In this document: in pieces, positions 5,185-10,862 of the stretch
Layout of the letters: each line of letters starts with the position of its first letter
Position numbering within the stretch: position 1 is the first letter of the stretch
Source of the DNA: Actinomycetales bacterium
Lineage (GTDB): Bacteria; Actinomycetota; Actinomycetes; Actinomycetales; JAHECE01
Direction: 5' to 3'
Length of the DNA: 10,862 nt
NCBI GenBank assembly: GCA_024641895.1
Contig: JAHECE010000078.1
Span: 1-10,862 of the forward strand
Position numbers and translations under genes: made by a program
The notes under the pieces: generated by a model
Databases searched by the model: none
What the model was told of the DNA's origin: nothing
The model's input: the letters and a program-made list of their open reading frames with translations, nothing else

Positions 5185-6390
5185 GTGCACCGATCCCCGT
5201 TGACACTTGCCGCTCTCGCCACTGCGGCCATACCCCAGCTCGACGTCGTCGCGACCAGAGCGCCTCAGCACGACGGCTCCGACTTCGCGGTGACCGGTCT
5301 GCTCGACGCGCGCGGGCGCCGGTGGGTCGTTCGCAGCCCGCAGCACGCAGCCGCCGGAGCCGCGCTCGAAGGCGAGGTCGAGCTGCTGGAACGACTGTCG
5401 CCGGCGGTCGACGGCGGGGCGCTGCCCTTCGACGTGCCCCGTCCGGCGGGCTTCGCCCATCTCCCCGAGGGTGGCCGGGCGATGGTCTACCCCGAGCTCG
5501 TCGGGGCTCCGATCGACCTCGAGTCCCTCACCCCTGGCCCGCACCTCGCCGCCCGGCTCGGCCGGGCCATCGCGGCGATCCACGAGCTGCCGGCCGCCCT
5601 CGTGGAGTCCGCCGGCCTGCCCGTGTACGACGCCGAGGACTACCGGCACCGGCGTCTCGCCGAGGTCGACGAGGCGGCGCGCACCGGCGGCGTCCCGCGA
5701 ACCCTGCTGGCCCGGTGGGAGCGGGCGCTGGAAGACGTGTCGCTCTGGCGGTTCCGGGCCACGCCGGTGCACGGGGACCTCGCAGCAGAGCACGTGCTCG
5801 TGGCCGACGACCGCGTCGTGGCGATCCTCGACTGGTCCGAGGCTCGCGTCGGCGACCCGGCCGAGGATCTCGCCTGGCTGTTCGCCTCGGCGCCCGAGGC
5901 GGCGCTCGACTCGGTCCTTGAGGCCTACTCCCTCGCCCGCACCGAGCGCGGCGACGCCCACCTCGCGGCTCGCGCGACACTCGCCAGTGAGCTCGCGCTG
6001 GCCAGATGGCTGCTCTACGGCGTCCGGGCCGGGGACCACGACGTGGTGGCCGACGCACGACGGATGCTCGCCGACCTCGACGAGATGGTCCGCGACGCTC
6101 CCCCGATCGGCCCGCAGGCTCCGGCGGTGGACGACACGTACGCCGACATCGAGCGCGAGGTGGCGAACGACTCGGAGGACGCCGACGACGAGCCGGCTGA
6201 CGAGCAGGGCGCGTCTGGGTACGAGCAGAGTCATGGGCTCTGGACGGGCGGACCTGCAGACTCCGAGCCGTGGGCGCCGGGCGCAGGGCAGGGGCCGGGC
6301 GCCGACGACGACACCGCGGAGGTGCCCCTGCCGCCCGCCGGGGGCACGAAAGACGACGAGGACCGCTCAGGCTCGCGCGCTCGCTGGTAG
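5185..6390 (+). CDS. APH/Mph-type phosphotransferase with acidic C-terminal tail
   Basis: A 401-residue protein kinase-like small-molecule phosphotransferase (APH family, PF01636), cytoplasmic. The Brenner-type catalytic motif is HGDLAAEHVLV (196-206), with catalytic Asp198 and His203 where most APH enzymes have Asn; macrolide 2'-phosphotransferases also have His there. ILDWSEARVGDPAEDLAWL (214-232) supplies the metal-binding Asp216. Residues 311-401 form a low-complexity tail with 24 Asp/Glu out of 91, ending RSGSRARW, that is not part of the fold. The frame is open far upstream, but GTG 5185 is chosen because a -10 box sits exactly at leaderless distance and the protein begins there with a normal N-terminal fold. 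Its place between nudC and adnB suggests a resident chromosomal gene, not an acquired resistance gene. The substrate is unknown; macrolide resistance is possible but unproven. Confidence 0.85.
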   Translation: MHRSPLTLAALATAAIPQLDVVATRAPQHDGSDFAVTGLLDARGRRWVVRSPQHAAAGAALEGEVELLERLSPAVDGGALPFDVPRPAGFAHLPEGGRAMVYPELVGAPIDLESLTPGPHLAARLGRAIAAIHELPAALVESAGLPVYDAEDYRHRRLAEVDEAARTGGVPRTLLARWERALEDVSLWRFRATPVHGDLAAEHVLVADDRVVAILDWSEARVGDPAEDLAWLFASAPEAALDSVLEAYSLARTERGDAHLAARATLASELALARWLLYGVRAGDHDVVADARRMLADLDEMVRDAPPIGPQAPAVDDTYADIEREVANDSEDADDEPADEQGASGYEQSHGLWTGGPADSEPWAPGAGQGPGADDDTAEVPLPPAGGTKDDEDRSGSRARW

Positions 6391-6398
6391 CCCGGGCG

Positions 6399-9300
6399 TC
6401 AGCCCCGCGCGGCATCGACCAGGCCGGGCGGCGACACGCCTGGCAGCTGGGTCCCGTCGGCGAGTCGCTCGGTGATCGCCGCGACGATCGCGGCCTCGTC
6501 GAGGTTGATCGCGGGCACGACCACGTCCTGCGCGACGTGGTAGAACGCCGCGCTCACGGACGCGAGCGGCATGCCGTGCAGGCGAGCCCAGGCGAGGCGG
6601 TAGAGGGCGAGCTGGACCTGCCGGGCGTCGGCGTCCTCGCCCGAGCGCGGCGGGGCACCCGTCTTCCAGTCGATGATCTCGACGCCGTCGGGGCGCGCGA
6701 ACACCGCGTCGACCCGGCACCGGATCATCGCGCCGCCGACCGGCGTCTCGAGCGAGACCTCCACGGCGATCGGCGTTCGCGCAGCCCAGGGCGATGCCAG
6801 GAACGTCCGTTGCAGGGCCTCGAGCTCGGGATCTGACTCCACGACGGCGTCGTCCGCCCCGAGGAGGTCCTCGACCTCGAGCAGCGTGGCCGCCGCGAAA
6901 TGACGTTCGACCCACGCGTGGAAGCGCGTCCCGCGACGGGCCCCGGACGTCGGTTGGACGGGCACCGGGCGGCGGCGCTCCAGGGCGAACGCGGTGGGGT
7001 CCGCGACGAGTCGGACGACGGAGGACGCCGAGAGGTGGGCCGGCAGGACGACGTCGATCTCGGGGCGGGACCCCGCCCGCTCGGCGACCAGAAGCCGCGC
7101 GTCCCGGATCCAGGCGCCCGCCCGCGGCGACTCGCCGTCCGGGAGATCCGGCCTGGAGGGGTCTGTGCCGGACCGGTCGGGGCGTGCGGCCGAGGCGCCG
7201 TCGGCGCTCGCGACCTGAGTCAGCAGCGAGGCACGTTCGCCCGCCTCGACCCGCTGCCGCGCCTCGTCGACCGCGAGGACGCTAGACCGGGCCGCGTCGG
7301 CACGGCCCGCGTCCGGCCGCACGGGCCAGGCCACGGCACTCGGCTGGGCAACCAGGGGGTTCTCCGCCGACTCGGGTTGCGCCCAGTCGTCGGTCCCGAC
7401 GATCTCGGTGAGGGCCCCCGCGCGACGCAGCTGGCCGAGGAAGCGTGACGGGGGCCGAGGCAGCTTGGTCTGCTCCTTCCACCACGCGCCGCTCAGCAGC
7501 AGGTGGTGGCGTGCCCGAGTCACGGCCACATAGGCGAGGCGCCTTTCCTCGGCAAGCCCGTGCAACCCGGCCCGAGTCTTGAACGCCGCCCACTCCGCAG
7601 CCATCTCCGTGTGGTCGCTCGGTCCCTCGACGTCGAGCTCGGGCAGGTCGCCGGCGTCCTCGCGCAGGGGGTACGGAAGCGTGCCGAGCGAGGTCAGCCA
7701 CGCGGTGCTGCCGGGCTCGTCCCGGACGGAGCCGTCGTAGGAGGGGAACGTGCCGTCCGCCCAGCCGACGACGGCAACGACGTCCCACTCGAGGCCCTTC
7801 GCGGCGTGCACCGTGAGGACCTGGACCGCCGACGGGTCCACCTCGAGCTCGACCGTGTCCAGGCCGCGCTCGTGCTCGGCCGCCGCTTCCAGCCAGGCCA
7901 GGAACGCTCCGAGAGTCGGCTCCTGAGAGCCGTCGCTGAAGCCGGCCGCGACCTCCGCGAACTCGTCGAGGTGGCGCCGGGCATGGCGCGGATCGGCCCC
8001 GACCTGCGCGAGGACCTCGATGTCGAGGCCCAGCATCCGCTCTGCGGCGCTCACGAGCTCAGGCAACGGCAGGTGGGACTGAGCCCGAATCGCCCGGAGC
8101 ACCGACCCGAGCTCTCGGACCCGCGCGATGCCCTGCGGGCTCATCGTCCGGCCCGACCGGTCGGCCCACCCGGGATACGGCGGCCGCTCGATCGCCTCGA
8201 CGATGCTGGCGGGCTCCGCGTCCCGGACGGCATCGCCCCCACCCGCAGCCCGCGAGAGGTCGCGGGCGCGGTCGTTGAGGACGGCGAGGTCGACGACCCC
8301 GAGCCGAAGCCCGGTGAGCAACCGCATCGCGGCATCGGCCCGAGAGGGGTCGTGGGCGGCGAGCAGCGCGGCGTGCAGGTCCCCGATCTCCGGCGTGCTG
8401 AGCAGCCCGCCGAGCCCGACGACCTCGACGGGGATCCCGCGGGTGCGGAACGCCTCTGCCACCGCCGGCATCTGGGCGCGGGCGCGGCACAGCACGGCCG
8501 CCGTCACCGTGGGTCGATCACGAGCCTGCCGCAGGTCACCGAGAACGTCGGCGACCTGGTCGGCCTCCTCCTGCGCCGTCTGCGCGTAGAGCGCCATCAC
8601 CCGACCTTCCCCCGCACCCTCGCGGGCGCCAAGCTCAGGCAGCAGCACAGGCGCGCGGCGGTCGGCGCGGTCCGGAGCCTGGGCGCGCAGGGGGCCGGCG
8701 AGTGCGTTGGCGGCGCGCAGGATCGCGTGATCGTTGCGCCAGGAGGTCGAGAGGGTCGCCGCCGCGGCCGCCGCGCCGTCGGGGCGGGCAAACGTCATCG
8801 GGAAGCGTTCGACCGATCCGGCCGAGGCTCCGCGCCAGCCGTAGATAGCCTGGTGGGGGTCGCCGACGGCAGTCACGGGATGGCCACCGTCGAACAGCGC
8901 CGCCAGGAGCGCGACCTGCGCCACCGAGGTGTCCTGGTACTCGTCGAGCAGCACCACCCGGTACCGGGCGCGCTCACCGGCCCGGACGTCGGGCACCTCG
9001 CGGGCGATGCGGCAGGCGAGAGCGACCTGGTCTGCGAAGTCGAGGACGCCGAGGTCGTGCTTGCGGCGCGCGAAGGCCTCGACAACGGCCATGAGCTCGG
9101 AGCGGGCGCGCAGGCTGGCGATCGTGCGGCGGACGTCCGGGCGTGGGGCCGACCGGTGGGTGCCCGATGTGGCGGGCTCCTTCTCGCCCAGCGCGTCGGC
9201 GAGTCGATCGATCCGCGCCGACGCCTCGGCAGGCGTCAGGAGGTGCTCGGCAAGGTCGCCGGCGAGATCGAGCACGGCGGTCACGACCGTGCTAGGCGCA

Positions 9301-9824
9301 GCGTCGGTGGCGAGGTCGCCGGCCCAGGACTCGACAACCCGTGCCGCGAGCTGCCAGCGTCCGGCCTCGGTCAGGAGGTGGTTGTCGGGCTCGATACCGA
9401 TGCGCAGCCCGTTGTCCCGCACGAGGGCGCCCGCGTAGGCGTTGTAGGTGGCGATGCGGGGCCGCTCGTCGGCGACGCCGCGGTCGACGGCTGAGCGCCC
9501 GCGGCGCAGCGCACGCAGCCTCGTCCCAATTCTTTCGGCCAGCTCGCCGGCTGCTTTGCGGGTGAAGGTGAGACCCAGCACCTCCTCCGGCCGGACGAGC
9601 TCGTTCTGGACGAGCCAGACGACACGCGCGGCCATGGTCTCGGTCTTGCCGGAGCCTGCTCCCGCGACGACGAGCAACGGCTCGAGCGGCGCCTCGATCA
9701 CCGCGATCTGCTCCGGCGTGGGAGCGTGCCGCAGACCGGCCAGACGAGCCAGCTCCACCGCGCTGTACCTCGGGGCGGCCGAGGTCGGGGCAGCAGACCC
9801 GTCGAACGCGACAACGGTGTTCAC
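6399..9824 (-). CDS. adnB: AdnB subunit of the AdnAB helicase-nuclease
   Basis: A 1141-residue UvrD-like motor fused to a RecB-family nuclease; with AdnA it unwinds and resects double-strand DNA ends in actinobacteria. Motif I is AGAGSGKT (54-61), motif Ia LTFTRKAAGELAERI (85-99), motif II DEYQD (294-298), motif III AVGDPHQAIYGWRGA (319-333), motif V TVHAAKGLEWD (671-681) and motif VI EERRLAYVAVTRARHHL (759-775). A linker at about 810-925 leads to the nuclease: GTRFHAWVE (965-973), RVDAVF with Asp1039, IIDWKTG with Asp1052 and Lys1054, and QLALY (Gln1071, Tyr1075). No iron-sulfur cysteine set is present. GTG 9824 overlaps the adnA stop as GTGA and has GGGAGG eight bases upstream. The frame stays open to 10562, but that part is antisense-free shadow over adnA. 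The gene converges on the phosphotransferase with an 8-bp gap. Confidence 0.95.
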   Translation of the reverse strand: MNTVVAFDGSAAPTSAAPRYSAVELARLAGLRHAPTPEQIAVIEAPLEPLLVVAGAGSGKTETMAARVVWLVQNELVRPEEVLGLTFTRKAAGELAERIGTRLRALRRGRSAVDRGVADERPRIATYNAYAGALVRDNGLRIGIEPDNHLLTEAGRWQLAARVVESWAGDLATDAAPSTVVTAVLDLAGDLAEHLLTPAEASARIDRLADALGEKEPATSGTHRSAPRPDVRRTIASLRARSELMAVVEAFARRKHDLGVLDFADQVALACRIAREVPDVRAGERARYRVVLLDEYQDTSVAQVALLAALFDGGHPVTAVGDPHQAIYGWRGASAGSVERFPMTFARPDGAAAAAATLSTSWRNDHAILRAANALAGPLRAQAPDRADRRAPVLLPELGAREGAGEGRVMALYAQTAQEEADQVADVLGDLRQARDRPTVTAAVLCRARAQMPAVAEAFRTRGIPVEVVGLGGLLSTPEIGDLHAALLAAHDPSRADAAMRLLTGLRLGVVDLAVLNDRARDLSRAAGGGDAVRDAEPASIVEAIERPPYPGWADRSGRTMSPQGIARVRELGSVLRAIRAQSHLPLPELVSAAERMLGLDIEVLAQVGADPRHARRHLDEFAEVAAGFSDGSQEPTLGAFLAWLEAAAEHERGLDTVELEVDPSAVQVLTVHAAKGLEWDVVAVVGWADGTFPSYDGSVRDEPGSTAWLTSLGTLPYPLREDAGDLPELDVEGPSDHTEMAAEWAAFKTRAGLHGLAEERRLAYVAVTRARHHLLLSGAWWKEQTKLPRPPSRFLGQLRRAGALTEIVGTDDWAQPESAENPLVAQPSAVAWPVRPDAGRADAARSSVLAVDEARQRVEAGERASLLTQVASADGASAARPDRSGTDPSRPDLPDGESPRAGAWIRDARLLVAERAGSRPEIDVVLPAHLSASSVVRLVADPTAFALERRRPVPVQPTSGARRGTRFHAWVERHFAAATLLEVEDLLGADDAVVESDPELEALQRTFLASPWAARTPIAVEVSLETPVGGAMIRCRVDAVFARPDGVEIIDWKTGAPPRSGEDADARQVQLALYRLAWARLHGMPLASVSAAFYHVAQDVVVPAINLDEAAIVAAITERLADGTQLPGVSPPGLVDAARG

Positions 9825-10862
9825 GAGCAGACCCTCCCGCCTTCCGGGCGAGCCGGACAGCTCGACCGCACCGGGCACGACCGGCAACCGTCCCCGACCG
9901 TCGCGACGAACGACGACGAGGCGACCGTCTGCGCGACGTCGTCGAGCATCCGCTCGGCCCAGTCGTCCTCGAGCGCGCCCTGGTGGCGTTGCGCGGCGTC
10001 CTTGTTGAGGCCGACGTAGACCAGCGCGGCACCGCCCGGGCGCGCCTGCGCACCGAGCGCGCCCGTTCGCACGGCTGCCTGGTAGGCGCCGAGCTGAGGG
10101 TCCGACTCGACCTCGGCCGCTGACTTGGCCGAAGCCCCCGTCTTGAGGTCGACGATCCGGATCGCGCCGCCAGGCCCGTGCTCCACGCGATCGACCCTCC
10201 CCCGCAGCAGTACTCGGCCGACCTGCGCCTCGACCGCCCTCTCGACGTCCACGGGCCCCGGCCGAGCGGCGAAGTACCCCGCGAGGCGACGGATCATCGC
10301 TTCCGCGGTCTCCCGCTGCCGCCTGCCCAGCCAGCCGTCGTCCAGCCCGAGCTCGGGCCACCGCCTGTCGAGCTCGGCTGCGAGCTCCTTGTGAGTGCCG
10401 TGCGGGAGGTCGGCTGCGATCGCGTGGACGAGGGTGCCGAGATTCTGCTCGGCACCCGCGGCCCGCCGCCCGCCCACCCGTTCGAGCGCCCATCGAAGGG
10501 CGCATGCTTGCGCGGTCTCCAGCGACGACGGCGACAGGTCGACCGGCTGGTCTGCGCCCCACAACGGTTCCTCGGTGGACTCAAGACGCGCCTGCGCCCA
10601 GTGCGACGGGTCTGCGCCCGGCACCCCGGCCGCCGCAAGGTCGGCAAGCAGCGCGGCAGCCGTCCGGACGTCGGGGCCTCCCGGAAGCTCCGCGCGCAGG
10701 ACCGCGACGAGGCCTCGGAGGTCCAGCGGCGGCGCGGGGGCCACGAGCACCCGCCCGTGCTCCGCCGGCGGGGCGGGGTCCACGACGTCCAGGAAGGGCG
10801 ACGGCGCGAGCTCACCGTCGCGCACAGCGGTGACGACGAGGCGGCGCCGTGCGCGGGAGACG
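9821..10862 (-). CDS. adnA: AdnA subunit of the AdnAB helicase-nuclease (3' part only)
   Basis: The C-terminal 346 residues of AdnA; the gene continues beyond the right edge, so its N-terminal ATPase motifs are not seen. The first visible residues, VSRARRRLVVTAV, are the end of helicase motif VI. A nuclease domain follows: LGTLVHAI (codons near 10425-10440), RGRVDR with the metal-binding Asp codon at 10190-10192, IVDLKTG with Asp at 10148-10150 and Lys at 10142-10144, then QLGAY. Cysteines in TAQAC (codon 10502-10504) and in CRSCPVRSSC (codons 9886, 9877 and 9859 downward) have the C...CxxCx5C layout of the AddB/Cas4 iron-sulfur staple. Stop TGA at 9821-9823 overlaps the adnB GTG, so the subunits are translationally coupled, as fits a heterodimer. 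Confidence 0.93.
   Translation of the reverse strand, partial: VSRARRRLVVTAVRDGELAPSPFLDVVDPAPPAEHGRVLVAPAPPLDLRGLVAVLRAELPGGPDVRTAAALLADLAAAGVPGADPSHWAQARLESTEEPLWGADQPVDLSPSSLETAQACALRWALERVGGRRAAGAEQNLGTLVHAIAADLPHGTHKELAAELDRRWPELGLDDGWLGRRQRETAEAMIRRLAGYFAARPGPVDVERAVEAQVGRVLLRGRVDRVEHGPGGAIRIVDLKTGASAKSAAEVESDPQLGAYQAAVRTGALGAQARPGGAALVYVGLNKDAAQRHQGALEDDWAERMLDDVAQTVASSSFVATVGDGCRSCPVRSSCPARPEGGRVCS
9833..9838 (-). promoter_or_regulatory. Ribosome-binding site for adnB, inside adnA
   Basis: GGGAGG on the minus strand precedes GTG 9824 by eight bases (GTCTGCTC) and sits within the last codons of adnA. It decides the adnB start over the upstream in-frame extension and supports GTGA coupling between the two subunits. 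Confidence 0.7.

Noticed and set aside
5151..5187. A RecA-independent damage-response promoter (TTGTCRGTG-N8-TANNNT) or WhiB7-type promoter for the phosphotransferase
   Set aside because: TTGTCC is 16 bases, not the required shorter distance, from TACCGT when read as the -35, and the sequence just before it is GC-rich without the AT-rich element of WhiB7 promoters. No LexA-type palindrome was seen either.
7503..9494. A 663-codon open frame on the plus strand opposite adnB
   Set aside because: It is antisense to well-supported helicase motifs of adnB, has no recognisable domain and is Arg/Gly/Pro-rich as expected for the mirror frame of GC-biased coding DNA.
9825..10562. N-terminal extension of adnB to about 1387 residues
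   Set aside because: The extension lies wholly over adnA in another frame, is Arg-rich and featureless, whereas GTG 9824 has a good ribosome site and the GTGA overlap typical of coupled genes.

Overview
The window is a dense, very GC-rich stretch of what looks like an actinobacterial chromosome. GTG starts, leaderless-type promoters, strong third-position G/C bias and the gene set (an AdnAB helicase-nuclease next to nudC and uvrD2) all point to Actinomycetota. A Micrococcales genome such as a Cellulomonas relative is my guess, but the sequence does not settle the genus. Most of this is a conserved housekeeping neighbourhood, not a mobile or accessory island: I see no insertion sequence, tRNA, rRNA, CRISPR array, attachment site or phage gene.

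From left to right: (1) 1-159 is mostly non-coding as far as I can tell; it may hold the last codons of a plus-strand gene and has a small tandem repeat and a hairpin. (2) A YgjP-type zinc metallopeptidase lies on the minus strand (160-798). It is divergent from (3) an E1/ThiF-like 'TOMM leader-peptide-binding' protein on the plus strand (954-2021); the 155-bp gap carries a promoter, a 15-bp palindrome and a leader hairpin. (4) uvrD2 (2032-4164) and nudC (4142-5104) overlap on the minus strand and read as a nudC-uvrD2 operon. (5) An aminoglycoside/macrolide phosphotransferase-like kinase with a long acidic tail (5185-6390, plus) is divergent from nudC across only 80 bp, and each gene has a -10 hexamer placed so that the transcript would start at the start codon. 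(6) adnB (6399-9824) and the 3' part of adnA (9821 to beyond the right edge), both minus strand, overlap by GTGA and encode the two subunits of a double-strand-break resection motor-nuclease.

The repair genes form a coherent group. AdnA and AdnB are expected to unwind and resect double-strand ends. UvrD2 is a separate 3'-5' SF1 helicase. NudC hydrolyses NAD(H) and removes NAD caps from RNA. The kinase substrate is unknown. The metallopeptidase/E1-like pair is the least understood part and the best candidate for an undescribed function. The other points worth a second look are a UvrD2 without the tetracysteine module known from mycobacteria, a NudC zinc ribbon whose fourth cysteine is replaced, an iron-sulfur-type cysteine set confined to AdnA, and the compact leaderless divergent promoter. 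I found no convincing wholly new multi-gene system.
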